A stretch of 64,000 nt of DNA. Origin: Pectobacterium sp. A5351. GTDB lineage: Bacteria > Pseudomonadota > Gammaproteobacteria > Enterobacterales > Enterobacteriaceae. Under the pieces are notes generated by a model, which made no database searches, was not told the DNA's origin, and saw only the letters and a list, made by a program, of their open reading frames with translations. The stretch spans positions 2,294,001-2,358,000 of the forward strand of contig NZ_CP116477.1 in assembly GCF_028335745.1 (NCBI RefSeq). The letters run 5' to 3'. Position 1 is the first letter of the stretch, and each line of letters opens with the position of its first letter. The translations under genes and the position numbers were made by a program. This document shows, one piece after another, positions 7,972 to 17,439 of this stretch.

Positions 7972-8326
7972 TCATGAGTTAATGTTGAATCTCTTACTTC
8001 GCATGCAAATACACCGATGCCCACGATACGCCGAGGTGCTTTTTACCGGACGCCCAGCGGCAAACTGGTTGGCGTAGTTCGCTAAAATATTAGGAAAGTC
8101 AGGTGAAGCGACGCGGGCGAGACCCAGAATTCTGAACACTCTCCAGTTCCGTCGCAGGGGCACCCACTTCTCTGCCAGAGAGGTTATTGTGAATGGAAAG
8201 TATCGCGTGTTCAGGGTTCTTCAGATCGTGCACAACCACTTCGCAGAATGGCGCGAACGTCTCGCTCAGCCCTTTCGCTATCGCATCTAACTGCGTCAGC
8301 AGCAGACCTTCTCCAGATGCCGCCAT
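7972..8326 (-). pseudogene. Truncated, frameshifted YheO-like PAS-domain transcriptional regulator
   Basis: The frame 8326-8099 encodes AIAKGLSETFAPFCEVVVHDL and SIHNNLSGREVGAPATELE, matching the N-terminal PAS-like YheO domain. The downstream frame 8163-7972 continues with NYANQFAAGRPVKSTS, which aligns with the conserved end of the same domain (YPN-x-ADGxPIKSSS type). The two parts need at least one frameshift to join, and the C-terminal HTH domain of YheO regulators is absent. The remains directly abut an osmC-like remnant. In intact relatives this is a cytoplasmic DNA-binding regulator of about 220 residues, so this locus is non-functional. Confidence 0.65.
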
Positions 8327-8334
8327 ACGCCTCT

Positions 8335-8640
8335 CACATTCCCATACTTGCGCAAGCGCGTTTTCTGGCGCTGAGTGTGACCTGCGGACGCAGCGTGACG
8401 CTCAGCATCGCCGTTTTTCCCGCTGCATTCACGCCCATCGTTCCTACCGCATCGTCCTGATAATCATCGACGCAGAAACGTTTTTTTGGCCGCGATCGAC
8501 AGGAACCACAGCATATGACAGCTCGACAGCGGGGCCATCAGCGCTTCTTCAGGATCGACCGCGGCCACTGGTGCAGTCGGCTGTAGCGGTTATCAATAAA
8601 ATCTTTCCCATTGCGTTGCCAGCAGATTGACGCACGCTAT
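8335..8640 (-). pseudogene. OsmC/Ohr-family protein remnant
   Basis: Minus-strand translation in shifting frames gives WQRNGKDFIDNRYSRLHQW, then VDPEEALMAPLSSCHMLWFL, then VDDYQDDAVGTMGVNAAGK and TAMLSVTLRPQVTLSA. These are consecutive blocks of the OsmC peroxiredoxin family, including the catalytic-type Cys in SSCHM. At least one break is in a run of seven A bases between AAK and RFC, and another precedes VDPEE. The C-terminal half with the second Cys is missing. It therefore encodes no intact peroxidase. The plus-strand frames over this stretch are not supported by any family resemblance. Confidence 0.7.
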
Positions 8641-8752
8641 TCAGACATCGTTCAGTTCCTTTTATCATGACGCACGTAGATTTCGCCCGGCGAATGACTT
8701 TGTCTCTAACAACTTTGCTTTTAACGACTTTTTTCTAACTATTTGTTTCTAG

Positions 8753-9298
8753 CTACGTTGTCTCTTTAGGCGCAGTACGCCCAGTGTGGCTCTCCAGCCC
8801 GCGCAATAGCGCAGCAAGGTTAGCATCAAGCACCGCCAGAACCTCGGCAGGCAGTACCGAGAGCATCTGACGCTCGTTCTCGATGTGTGCCTCTACGGTG
8901 CGATTAATCAGTTCAAGCCCCGTGCCGGTGAGTTGTACCAGCGTACTGCGCGCATCCTGTTCGTTCTGCACGCGTTCGATAAATCCACGCGTTTCAAGGC
9001 GCTTGAGTCGGTGAGTCATGGTACCAGACGTCACCATCAACGTGGAGAACAGATCGGTCGGGCTGAGGCAATGCGGCGCACCCGCACGCCGTAGCGTCGC
9101 CAGCATATCAAATTCCCAACTGCTCAGGTCAAATCTGGAGAAACAGGATTCCAGACGCTGATCCATGAGCACAGCACAGCGCCGGAGACGTCCAATCGGT
9201 CCCATCGGGCTGGCATCCAGATCGGGGCGCTCACGCCGCCACTGATCAAGAATGGCATCTACTGCGTCGTATTCGCGCTTGCGAGTCGAATTTTTCAT
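8753..9298 (-). CDS. MarR-family transcriptional regulator
   Basis: The 181-residue protein has the MarR winged-helix layout: a helical N-terminus, SSWEFDMLATLRRAG for helix 2-3, SPTDLFSTLMVTSGTMTHRL as the recognition helix region (about 100-120), and the wing GFIERVQNEQDARSTLVQLT. MarR dimers repress nearby genes and release DNA on ligand binding or oxidation. It is divergent from an EamA transporter gene 62 bp away, and two similar 18-bp sites lie in that gap, one touching each start codon. Control of the transporter and autoregulation are therefore likely. A hydrophobic drug, aromatic or metabolite effector is plausible, but not shown. Confidence 0.88.
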   Translation of the reverse strand: MKNSTRKREYDAVDAILDQWRRERPDLDASPMGPIGRLRRCAVLMDQRLESCFSRFDLSSWEFDMLATLRRAGAPHCLSPTDLFSTLMVTSGTMTHRLKRLETRGFIERVQNEQDARSTLVQLTGTGLELINRTVEAHIENERQMLSVLPAEVLAVLDANLAALLRGLESHTGRTAPKETT

Positions 9299-9299
9299 T

Positions 9300-9317
9300 T
9301 ATCTTGACTTCAAGGTA
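9300..9317. promoter_or_regulatory. Putative MarR operator 1
   Basis: TATCTTGACTTCAAGGTA contains the palindrome TTGA-CT-TCAA and starts next to the marR-type start codon. A near copy lies 38 bp away next to the transporter start codon. Inferred binding site for the adjacent MarR protein. Confidence 0.6.
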
Positions 9318-9337
9318 ATTGTTCAACACTATCATAG

Positions 9338-9355
9338 TATCTTGAATTGAAGGTA
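9338..9355. promoter_or_regulatory. Putative MarR operator 2
   Basis: TATCTTGAATTGAAGGTA is a direct near-copy of the site at 9300-9317 and lies just upstream of the EamA transporter ATG (9361). Its position between promoter and start codon suits repression. Inferred. Confidence 0.55.
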
Positions 9356-9360
9356 AAGTC

Positions 9361-10233
9361 ATGAACACGATATCCTCACCACACTATTGGCGCGACGTCC
9401 TACTCACGGCGCTGGCTCCCGCGATTTGGGGGTCGACCTACATTGTGACATCCGAACTCCTGCCGCCGGATCGCCCTTTCACCGCGGCGCTTATCCGCGT
9501 GCTGCCAGCGGGACTGCTGCTGCTGTTATTCACCCGCCGTTTCCCCGCCCGACGAGACTGGTGGCGCGTGCTTGTGCTCAGCGCCTTAAATATCGGTGTT
9601 TTTCAGGCACTGCTGTTTGTCGCCGCTTATCGTTTACCCGGCGGATTGGCGGCGGTACTGGGCGCGATCCAACCGCTGCTGGTCATGGTGTTGATCTGGG
9701 CAGTCGATCACCGCGCCCCCAGGCTGGCTACGCTGTGGTCAGCCATAATTGGCGTGGCCGGCATGGCTATCCTGCTGCTGTCGCCGCAGACGACATTTGA
9801 ACCGATCGGCATCGCCGCCGCACTGCTGGGTGCAGTGTGTATGGCGACTGGCGTCTGGCTGACGCGCCGCTGGCGACTCGATCTGCCAGTGCTGCCGCTT
9901 ACCGGCTGGCAACTCTTCATCGGCGGATTGATGCTGGCACCCGTCGCGTGGGTAGTCGATGCGCCTCTGCCTGCGTTAACGCTGTCGCAATACGCCGCCT
10001 ATATCTACCTCTGCCTGGCTGGTGCCGTGATCTCTTATGGGCTGTGGTTTCGTGGCATAACCCGTCTGCCGACAATTGCCGTTGCGTCATTGGGATTACT
10101 GAGTCCATTAACTGCCGTCGTGCTGGGTTGGGTGTTGCTTTCACAGTCGATGACCGGCACAGCATTTCTGGGGTTGGCGATCGTGCTGGCGAGCGTCTTC
10201 GCCGTGCAATGGACGACCGCGCGAGGTAAGTAA
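9361..10233 (+). CDS. EamA/DMT-family inner-membrane transporter
   Basis: The 290-residue protein has about ten hydrophobic segments in two EamA repeats, starting with ALAPAIWGSTYIVTSELLPP (the conserved first helix) and including GGLAAVLGAIQPLLV and the second-half SYGLWFRGITRLPTIAVASL. DMT/EamA members export or exchange small metabolites such as amino acids, sugars or drugs. The length matches the family. It is divergently arranged with a MarR regulator and separated from narI by a strong bidirectional terminator. A role in efflux of a compound sensed by the MarR protein is inferred; the substrate is unknown. Confidence 0.85.
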   Translation: MNTISSPHYWRDVLLTALAPAIWGSTYIVTSELLPPDRPFTAALIRVLPAGLLLLLFTRRFPARRDWWRVLVLSALNIGVFQALLFVAAYRLPGGLAAVLGAIQPLLVMVLIWAVDHRAPRLATLWSAIIGVAGMAILLLSPQTTFEPIGIAAALLGAVCMATGVWLTRRWRLDLPVLPLTGWQLFIGGLMLAPVAWVVDAPLPALTLSQYAAYIYLCLAGAVISYGLWFRGITRLPTIAVASLGLLSPLTAVVLGWVLLSQSMTGTAFLGLAIVLASVFAVQWTTARGK

Positions 10234-10296
10234 TCAACTCTAAGAGCTGCTGATGACGATTGTTGTTGGCGGGGAAAGATGAAAAGGAATACGTTA

Positions 10297-10329
10297 AAAC
10301 GGCAGCGTTATGATAACGCTGCCGTTTTT
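10297..10329. terminator. Bidirectional intrinsic terminator between eamA-type gene and narI
   Basis: AAAACGGCAGCGTTA and TAACGCTGCCGTTTT form a perfect 15-bp stem with a 3-nt loop, with A and T tracts on the two sides. It can stop the plus-strand transporter transcript and the minus-strand narGHJI transcript. Confidence 0.88.
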
Positions 10330-10336
10330 ATCATAC

Positions 10337-11026
10337 TTAGCGACGGTTACGTACTAACTGGTAGCGACGCGTCAGATACTCGACCGGTGCGCTCCAAATG
10401 TGAACCAGACGGCAGAACGGGAACAGAACGAACAGCGTCAGCCCCAGCACGATGTGCAGTTTGAAGATCAGCGCGACACCCGCCAAATGTGCAGACGCCC
10501 CACCCTGGAAAAACGCCACGCTCTGCGCCCACCCGACCAGTTTCAGCATTTCACTGCCGCCCATATGCTGTGCAGAGAACGGAATGGTCAACAGCCCCAA
10601 ACCGGCCTGAATCACCAGCAAAGACAGGATGAGAATATCGCCAACGCTAGACGTAGCACGAACGCGTGGGTTGGTCAGACGGCGCTTTAACAGTAGCACG
10701 CCACCGACAAACGTCAGCAGGCCAGCTGCACCGCCGCCGAACATCGCCATTTTCTGTTTTACCTCCATTGGCAGGAAGGCTTCGTACATCCAGTGCGGCG
10801 TCAGCATACCGAGGAAGTGCCCGGCAAATACGCCCAGAATCCCCAGGTGGAACAGGTTAGACGCCAGACGCATCCCTTTCTTATCCAGCATTTGACTCGA
10901 ACCGGCACGCCAGCTGTACTGGCCGTAGTCATAGCGCAACCAGCTGCCAATCAGGAAAATGGCCATCGCCAGGTAGGGATAGATGTCAAAAAAGAATATA
11001 TTGAAATAACTAGTGATTGCACTCAT
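10337..11026 (-). CDS. narI: Respiratory nitrate reductase gamma subunit (cytochrome b)
   Basis: NarI anchors the nitrate reductase complex in the inner membrane and passes electrons from quinol through two b hemes to NarH. The 229-residue protein has five hydrophobic helices and retains recognisable NarI blocks such as [47 protein letters not shown] and [13 protein letters not shown], including the His residues that ligate heme. Length is close to the E. coli protein (about 225). Its start overlaps the narJ stop by one base. It is last in narGHJI and is followed by a strong terminator 8 bp beyond its stop. Confidence 0.97.
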   Translation of the reverse strand: MSAITSYFNIFFFDIYPYLAMAIFLIGSWLRYDYGQYSWRAGSSQMLDKKGMRLASNLFHLGILGVFAGHFLGMLTPHWMYEAFLPMEVKQKMAMFGGGAAGLLTFVGGVLLLKRRLTNPRVRATSSVGDILILSLLVIQAGLGLLTIPFSAQHMGGSEMLKLVGWAQSVAFFQGGASAHLAGVALIFKLHIVLGLTLFVLFPFCRLVHIWSAPVEYLTRRYQLVRNRR

Positions 11027-11745
11027 TAGCGTTGCCCTCCCGCCGATGTCGCGTCAAGATTCAGATATTGCGGCACCACCGCGCCAGCAAAGCGGCGTTG
11101 GTGTTGCGTTTGTTGGGCCGATGCGCAGCCTTCTTCGCCGAGGAACTTAACCTGTTCCTCTTCCCACACGGCATCCAGCGCCTGCGGCGTGTCGTCGCGC
11201 GCTTCGTCAACCACCTTATGTGTGACATCGTCACTTTTCAGGTCGCTACCGGACAGCGATAGCAGCAGGTCGAACAGCACGGCATAGCGACTGTCACGCT
11301 GCTGCAAACGCGCGCCAATCAACGCCAGAATGGGCGCGATGTCGACTAAACCCGCGCGACTCTGCGCGGGCTCCAGACGAGAAAGGTACTCAAGATACAG
11401 CGGCAGGTAGTCCGGCAGCTCACGGCAATCCAGCGCCAAGCCAGCATCCTGATATTGCTGCATCAGATCAACCATCGCCTGACCACGGTCACGAGACTCT
11501 CCGTGAACATGTTCGAACAGCAGCAGCGAGGTCGCCCGACCGCGATCAAACAGGCCGCTATACTCCGCCTGTTTGTCCAACAGATCCTGCGCACATAGCG
11601 TATTGATGAACTGCATGAGCTGGTGGCTCTCACGCAGCGGCAAAGCATCGGTCTGCTCTACCGTTTCGATCAGCTCGGCTCGGTTTTCCCACAGCTCGCT
11701 ATCGGGATAGTCCAACAGGCGGGCAATAATCCGCAGGCTAATCAT
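11026..11745 (-). CDS. narJ: Nitrate reductase molybdenum cofactor assembly chaperone
   Basis: NarJ binds the N-terminus of NarG in the cytoplasm and allows molybdenum cofactor and Fe-S insertion before membrane attachment. The 239-residue acidic protein starts with [18 protein letters not shown] and has the TorD/DmsD-family helical pattern, including [19 protein letters not shown] and [13 protein letters not shown], both characteristic of NarJ. Its start overlaps the 3' end of narH by 8 bp, and its stop touches the narI start, so the whole operon is translationally coupled. It is not part of the mature enzyme. Confidence 0.96.
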   Translation of the reverse strand: MISLRIIARLLDYPDSELWENRAELIETVEQTDALPLRESHQLMQFINTLCAQDLLDKQAEYSGLFDRGRATSLLLFEHVHGESRDRGQAMVDLMQQYQDAGLALDCRELPDYLPLYLEYLSRLEPAQSRAGLVDIAPILALIGARLQQRDSRYAVLFDLLLSLSGSDLKSDDVTHKVVDEARDDTPQALDAVWEEEQVKFLGEEGCASAQQTQHQRRFAGAVVPQYLNLDATSAGGQR

Positions 11746-13303
11746 GGTTAGTCTCCCGCATGACTTTGCTGTTCATATCGCGCGTTTTGCTGCTGACATC
11801 GATGGCATCAATACGCTTGCTGTTGAACAAGTTGAACTTGGTATCGCTACCGTGGCAACCATCGCCAAAGCTGAAGCCGCAGCCTTTGCTTTCCGGGAAC
11901 GCTTCACGCGCCAGTTCACGATGGCTTGCTGGGATCACGAAACGGTCTTCATAGTTCGCAATCGCCAGATAGCGGTACATTTCCTGCGCCTGCGCTTCCG
12001 TCAGCCCAACCTGCTCCAGCGCGCTGGTATCGATTTTGCCTTCTACGGTTTCTGCACGTTTGTAGTGACGCATCGCCAGCATACGTTTCAGCGCCAGTAA
12101 GACCGGCTCGGTATCCCCTGCGGTCAGCAGGTTAGCCAGATATTGCACCGGAATGCGCAGGCTTTCGACGTCCGGCAATACGCCGCTGTGCGCCAATTGG
12201 CCTGCATCCGCGGCAGACTGAATCGGTGACAAAGGCGGTACGTACCAGACCATCGGCAGCGTGCGGTATTCTGGGTGCAGCGGCAGCGCCAGTTTCCAAT
12301 CCATCGCCATTTTGTACACCGGCGACTGCTGTGCCGCTTCAATGACGCTGTTTGGAATGCCGTCTTTCAGCGCTTGTTCAATGACTTTCGGGTCGTGCGG
12401 GTCAAGGAACACGTCCAGTTGGCTCTGGTACAAATCTTTCTCATTTTCCACCGAGGCCGCTTGTTCGATGCGGTCGGCATCATAGAGCAGTACGCCCAGA
12501 TAGCGGATACGTCCGACGCAGGTTTCTGAGCAGAGCGTCGGTTGACCACTTTCGATGCGCGGGTAGCAGAAAATACATTTTTCTGATTTGCCGCTCTTCC
12601 AGTTGAAGTAGATTTTCTTGTACGGGCAACCGGTCAGGCACATGCGCCAGCCGCGGCATTTGTCCTGATCGATCAGAACGATGCCGTCTTCGCCACGTTT
12701 GTAGATCGCGCCACTCGGGCAGGTCGCCACGCACGCGGGGTTCAGGCAGTGCTCGCACAGACGCGGCAGATACATCATGAACGTGTTTTCGAACTGGCCG
12801 TACATCTCTTTCTGCATATGCTCAAAGTTTTTATCTTTGGCGCGTACGCTGAATTCACCACCCAGATCGTCTTCCCAGTTCGGGCCGTTCTCGATTTTCT
12901 TCATCCGCTGACCGGTAATCAGCGAGCGTGGACGGGCAACAGGTTGATGTTTACCTTCCGGTGCTTTACGCAGATTCTGGTAGTCGTAGTCGAACGGCTC
13001 ATAGTAGTCGTCGATTTCTGGCACATCCGGGTTAGCGAAGATTTTGGACAACACGCTGACGCGATTACCCATGCGCGGCTCAAGTTTGCCGCTGATCTTA
13101 CGGATCCAGCCGCCCTTCCATTTTTCCTGATCTTCCCAGGCATGGGGATAACCCACGCCCGGTTTGGTTTCGACGTTGTTGAACCAGGCATATTCCATCC
13201 CTTCACGGCTGGTCCAGACGTTTTTACAGGTAACGGAGCAGGTGTGACAGCCGATGCATTTGTCCAGATTCAGCACCATGCCCACTTGTGAACGAATTTT
13301 CAT
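11738..13303 (-). CDS. narH: Respiratory nitrate reductase beta subunit (Fe-S)
   Basis: NarH carries three [4Fe-4S] clusters and one [3Fe-4S] cluster that move electrons from NarI to NarG on the cytoplasmic face. The 521-residue sequence shows CIGCHTCSVTCKNVW near residues 16-30, CEHCLNPACVATCPSGA, and CRGWRMCLTGCPYKK in which Trp replaces a Cys, the feature that produces the [3Fe-4S] centre. CIFCYPRIESGQPTLCSETC supplies the rest. Length is slightly above the E. coli protein (512). It overlaps narJ by 8 bp, and its ATG shares a base with the narG stop. Confidence 0.97.
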   Translation of the reverse strand: MKIRSQVGMVLNLDKCIGCHTCSVTCKNVWTSREGMEYAWFNNVETKPGVGYPHAWEDQEKWKGGWIRKISGKLEPRMGNRVSVLSKIFANPDVPEIDDYYEPFDYDYQNLRKAPEGKHQPVARPRSLITGQRMKKIENGPNWEDDLGGEFSVRAKDKNFEHMQKEMYGQFENTFMMYLPRLCEHCLNPACVATCPSGAIYKRGEDGIVLIDQDKCRGWRMCLTGCPYKKIYFNWKSGKSEKCIFCYPRIESGQPTLCSETCVGRIRYLGVLLYDADRIEQAASVENEKDLYQSQLDVFLDPHDPKVIEQALKDGIPNSVIEAAQQSPVYKMAMDWKLALPLHPEYRTLPMVWYVPPLSPIQSAADAGQLAHSGVLPDVESLRIPVQYLANLLTAGDTEPVLLALKRMLAMRHYKRAETVEGKIDTSALEQVGLTEAQAQEMYRYLAIANYEDRFVIPASHRELAREAFPESKGCGFSFGDGCHGSDTKFNLFNSKRIDAIDVSSKTRDMNSKVMRETNHD

Positions 13304-16300
13304 CAGGCTTTCTCCTGCTGTACCGATTTTTGTACTGTTTGTTGCTGAACCGTTTGTTGCTGAACATCGTCCTGGCCTTCATCATCCAGCCAGTCGATGC
13401 GTTTCATTTTACGAACCACGACGAATTCATCGCGGTTTGACCCAACGGTGCCGTAGTAGTTAAAGCCATAAGCCAGTTGGGCATAGCCACCGATCATATG
13501 GGTCGGTTTCGGGGTGATACGGGTCACCGAGTTGTGAATACCGCCGCGCTGCTGGGTCACTTCCGATCCCGGCAGGTTAATAATGCGTTCCTGTGCGTGG
13601 TACATCATCGTCATGCCCGCAGGCACACGCTGGCTAACTACCGCACGTGCCGTCAGCGCACCGTTGGCGTTAAACGCTTCTATCCAGTCGTTATCCGCAA
13701 TGCCCAAATCGCGGGCATCCTCTTCGCTCAGCCAGATAATCGGGCCACCGCGACCCAGCGTCAGCATCAATAAGTTGTCGCTGTACGTGGAGTGAATGCC
13801 CCATTTCTGGTGCGGCGTCAGGAAGTTCAGCGCTTTTTCCGGGTTGCCGTTAGGTTTCTTATTCATTACAGGTTCTGCCGCACGGGTATCGACCGGCGGA
13901 CGGTAGACCAGCAGGCTTTCACCGAAGGCGCGCATCCACTCATGGTCTTGATACAGTTGCTGGCGGCCGGACAGCGTACGCCACGGAATCAGCTCATGAA
14001 CGTTGGTATAACAGGCGTTATAGGAAACGTGTTCGTCTTCGAGGCCAGACCAGGTCGGGCTGGAGATAATCTTGCGCGGCTGCGCCTGAATATCACGGAA
14101 GCGAATTTTCTCGTCTTCTTTATTCAGTGCCAGATGCGTGTGGTCACGACCGGTGAATTTGCTCAGCGCTTCCCACGCTTTCACCGCTACCTGACCGTTG
14201 GTTTCCGGGGCCAGAGACAGAATCACTTCTGCCGCATCGATCGCCGTTTCAATCTTCGGACGACCCGCCGCCGCACCGTCAGCCTTGGTGTAGTTCAGCT
14301 TTTTCAGGAAATCGACTTCGGTCTGCGTGTTCCAGCCGATGCCTTTACCGCCGTTGCCCAGTTTGTCCATCAACGGACCGAGCGAGGTGAAACGTTCGTA
14401 CAGGTTCGGGTAATCGCGTTCCACGACCATCAGGTGCGGTGCAGTTTTGCCCGGAATCAGATCGCATTCGCCTTTTTTCCAGTCATCCACACCGAACGGC
14501 TGCGCCATTTCAGCTGGGGAATCGTGTTGAATAGGCAAGGTAACCAGATCGGTTTCCTGACCCAGATGCCCCTGACAGACGCGGGAGAAGGCTTTCGCGA
14601 TACCTTTGTAGATTTCCCAGTCGCTTTTGGAATCCCACGCCGGATCGACAGCCGCAGACAGCGGGTGAATAAACGGATGCATATCCGAGGTATTCATGTC
14701 GTCTTTTTCGTACCAGGTTGCCGTTGGCAGGACGATGTCGGAGTACAGGCAAGTGCTGGACATACGGAAATCAAGCGTCACCACCAGGTCCAGTTTGCCT
14801 TCAACGCCTTGGTCACGCCATTCCACTTCTTCCGGTTTCACGCTGCCCGCCGTGCCCAGATCTTGCCCTTGAATACCGTGCTCCGTACCCAGCAGGTACT
14901 TCAGCATGTATTCGTGGCCTTTACCGGAGGAACCCAGCAGGTTAGAACGCCAGATGAACAGGTTGCGCGGGTAGTTTTGCGGGCTATCAGGCTGCTCAGC
15001 GGCAAATTTGATTTCGCCTGATTTCAACGCCGCAACGGTATATTCCTGCGGCGTGACACCAGCAGCACGCGCTTTCTCTGCGATATCCAACGGGTTAACG
15101 TTCAACTGCGGTGCAGACGGCAACCAGCCCATACGCTCGGCGCGCACGTTGAAATCAATCATGCTGCCGCTAAAGCGGGATTTATCTGCCAGCGGTGACA
15201 GCAGTTCCTGCGGCGCGACGGTTTCATAACGCCACTGGCTGGAATGGTTATAGAAGAACGAGGTACTGTTCATGTGGCGAGGCGGACGCTGCCAGTCCAG
15301 ACCAAACGCCAGCGGCGTCCAACCGGTTTGCGGACGCAGTTTTTCTTGTCCAACGTAGTGCGCCCAACCGCCACCGCTCTGACCGACACAGCCGCAGAAA
15401 ATCAGCATGTTGATGATGCCGCGGTAGTTCATGTCCATATGGTACCAGTGGTTGATACCCGCCCCCACGATGACCATGGAGCGACCGTGCGTTTTATCCG
15501 CGTTATCCGCGAATTCACGCGCAATACGGATGATGTTCTGACGAGAAACGCCCGTAATTTCCTCGGCCCAGGCAGGGCTGTACGCTTTCACATCGTCGTA
15601 ATCACGCGCGCAGTTGTCGTCGTTCAGACCGCGATCCAGGCCGTAGTTCGCCATCGTCAGGTCATACACGCAGGCAACCAGCGCTTCGCTGCCGTCAGCC
15701 AGCGTCAAACGCTTAACCGGCAGTTTGTGCAGCAGGATGTCTTGTAGCTCAACGTTGTTGAAATGCTCGCTGACCGCGCCACCAAAATACGGGAAGCCGA
15801 CATCAACGACATCGTCGTGTGAACCCAGCAGGCTCAGGCGCAGCTTCACTTCTTCGCCGCTCAGACCGTCGCGCTGTTCCAGGTTCCATTTGCCCTGATC
15901 GCCCCAACGGTAGCCGATCGACCCTTGCGGTGCCGTCAGGTTGCCGGTTTCATCATCAACCGCGATGGTTTTCCACTGCGGATTGTTGTCCTGACCGAGG
16001 TTGTCCACCAGATCGGAAGCTCGCAGCATACGACCCGCGGCGTAGTAACCGTCTTCCCGCGGCTCCAGCAGCACCAGCATCGGTAAGTCCGTGTATTGAC
16101 GAACGTACTCGCTGAAATACTGGCTCGGTTTGTCGAGATGGAACTCTTTGAGAATAACGTGGCCCATTGCCAGCGCCATCGCGCTGTCGGTACCTTGTTT
16201 CGGGTTCAACCACTGATCGCACAGCTTGGCGATTTCCGCGTAATCCGGCGTGACCGCCACGGTTTTGGTGCCTTTGTAGCGGACTTCCGTAAAGAAGTGG

Positions 16301-17094
16301 GCATCCGGCGTACGGGTTTGCGGTACGTTAGAGCCCCAGGCAATGATGTAAGAAGAGTTGTACCAGTCGGCAGACTCCGGTACGTCAGTTTGTTCGCCCC
16401 ACGTCATGGGTGACGCAGGCGGCAAGTCGCAGTACCAGTCATAGAAGCTCAGGCAGACACCGCCGAGCAGAGAGAGGTAACGCGCACCGGCCGCGTAGGA
16501 CACCATCGACATCGCAGGAATCGGTGAGAAGCCGATAATACGGTCTGGGCCGAAGGTCTTGGCGGTGTAAACGTTAGAGGCCGCGATCAGTTCGTTGACT
16601 TCATTCCAGTCAGAACGAACGAAACCGCCACGGCCACGAATTTGTTTGTAGTATTTGGTTTTCTCAGGGTCGTTGACGATGGACGCCCAGGCATCAACCG
16701 GATCGCTGTGCGTCAGTTTCGCTTCACGCCACAGTTTCAGCAGGCGCTTGCGCATCATTGGATATTTCAGGCGGTTAGCGCTGTAGAGATACCAGGAATA
16801 GCTGGCACCGCGCGGGCAGCCGCGAGGCTCATGGTTAGGCAGGTCCGGGCGGGTACGTGGATAATCGGTCTGCTGCGTTTCCCACGTCACCAGACCGTTT
16901 TTCACATAAATCTTCCAGCTACATGAACCGGTGCAGTTTACCCCATGGGTAGAACGCACGATTTTGTCATGCTGCCAGCGACTGCGATAGCCGTCTTCCC
17001 AGTCACGATTGGTATTGAGGGTCTGGCCATGACCATCGGAAAACGGTTCAGCCAGTTGTTTGAAGTAACGTAACCGGTCAAGGAATTTGCTCAT
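13303..17094 (-). CDS. narG: Respiratory nitrate reductase alpha subunit (molybdopterin)
   Basis: NarG reduces nitrate to nitrite at a bis-MGD molybdenum centre during anaerobic respiration. The 1,263-residue protein closely follows the E. coli NarG sequence as I know it (1,247). The FS0 cluster ligands are visible as His50, Cys54 and Cys58 in STHGVNCTGSCSW, and the Mo-ligand Asp region is FYDWYCDLPPASP. The N-terminal MSKFLDRLRYFKQ is the NarJ-binding segment. The C-terminus carries an extra low-complexity tail with VQQQT-type repeats, not present in E. coli. It is the first gene of the operon. A perfect FNR-type site lies about 130 bp upstream of the start, fitting anaerobic induction. Confidence 0.98.
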   Translation of the reverse strand: MSKFLDRLRYFKQLAEPFSDGHGQTLNTNRDWEDGYRSRWQHDKIVRSTHGVNCTGSCSWKIYVKNGLVTWETQQTDYPRTRPDLPNHEPRGCPRGASYSWYLYSANRLKYPMMRKRLLKLWREAKLTHSDPVDAWASIVNDPEKTKYYKQIRGRGGFVRSDWNEVNELIAASNVYTAKTFGPDRIIGFSPIPAMSMVSYAAGARYLSLLGGVCLSFYDWYCDLPPASPMTWGEQTDVPESADWYNSSYIIAWGSNVPQTRTPDAHFFTEVRYKGTKTVAVTPDYAEIAKLCDQWLNPKQGTDSAMALAMGHVILKEFHLDKPSQYFSEYVRQYTDLPMLVLLEPREDGYYAAGRMLRASDLVDNLGQDNNPQWKTIAVDDETGNLTAPQGSIGYRWGDQGKWNLEQRDGLSGEEVKLRLSLLGSHDDVVDVGFPYFGGAVSEHFNNVELQDILLHKLPVKRLTLADGSEALVACVYDLTMANYGLDRGLNDDNCARDYDDVKAYSPAWAEEITGVSRQNIIRIAREFADNADKTHGRSMVIVGAGINHWYHMDMNYRGIINMLIFCGCVGQSGGGWAHYVGQEKLRPQTGWTPLAFGLDWQRPPRHMNSTSFFYNHSSQWRYETVAPQELLSPLADKSRFSGSMIDFNVRAERMGWLPSAPQLNVNPLDIAEKARAAGVTPQEYTVAALKSGEIKFAAEQPDSPQNYPRNLFIWRSNLLGSSGKGHEYMLKYLLGTEHGIQGQDLGTAGSVKPEEVEWRDQGVEGKLDLVVTLDFRMSSTCLYSDIVLPTATWYEKDDMNTSDMHPFIHPLSAAVDPAWDSKSDWEIYKGIAKAFSRVCQGHLGQETDLVTLPIQHDSPAEMAQPFGVDDWKKGECDLIPGKTAPHLMVVERDYPNLYERFTSLGPLMDKLGNGGKGIGWNTQTEVDFLKKLNYTKADGAAAGRPKIETAIDAAEVILSLAPETNGQVAVKAWEALSKFTGRDHTHLALNKEDEKIRFRDIQAQPRKIISSPTWSGLEDEHVSYNACYTNVHELIPWRTLSGRQQLYQDHEWMRAFGESLLVYRPPVDTRAAEPVMNKKPNGNPEKALNFLTPHQKWGIHSTYSDNLLMLTLGRGGPIIWLSEEDARDLGIADNDWIEAFNANGALTARAVVSQRVPAGMTMMYHAQERIINLPGSEVTQQRGGIHNSVTRITPKPTHMIGGYAQLAYGFNYYGTVGSNRDEFVVVRKMKRIDWLDDEGQDDVQQQTVQQQTVQKSVQQEKA

Positions 17095-17221
17095 CCGGAC
17101 TCTCCTGCTGCGAAGCCTGCTGGCCCCTGTCGTTATGAAATGCTCGTAGCAGACATCTTTTTTTGCTTACGACACATCGCTCAAGTTGGCGCTAGCGTAT
17201 CCAGCAACCACGTCGCCAAAC

Positions 17222-17235
17222 TTGATAACGATCAA
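17222..17235. promoter_or_regulatory. FNR-type site upstream of narGHJI
   Basis: TTGATAACGATCAA is an exact match to the FNR half-site pair TTGAT-N4-ATCAA. Located about 130 bp before the narG start, it is the expected anaerobic activator site for the narG promoter. Confidence 0.85.
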
Positions 17236-17439
17236 GAGTGTCACCCTGTGAAAAACGGAGTACACCATCAACTACCACTAAAGAATTATCACGAAAAAAT
17301 AATTTAATTATATGATTTTTAAATATAAAAATAAAACCACTGATTTTGTGTTTATACTAAATTCATACACACGACTATTTAGAGGTAGTAGTCGAAGGAG
17401 ACGTAATATTGTGCAGATTTAGTAAGGGGGCGTTGGATG

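Noticed and set aside
8193..8630. 145-codon plus-strand frame over the pseudogene region
   Set aside because: The opposite strand shows OsmC and YheO family blocks across the same bases, so this frame is incidental.
12749..13291. 180-codon plus-strand frame
   Set aside because: Antisense to narH; no motif or start signal.
13792..15021. 409-codon plus-strand frame
   Set aside because: Lies fully antisense within narG, which is complete and strongly conserved; composition is that of a reverse-complemented gene.
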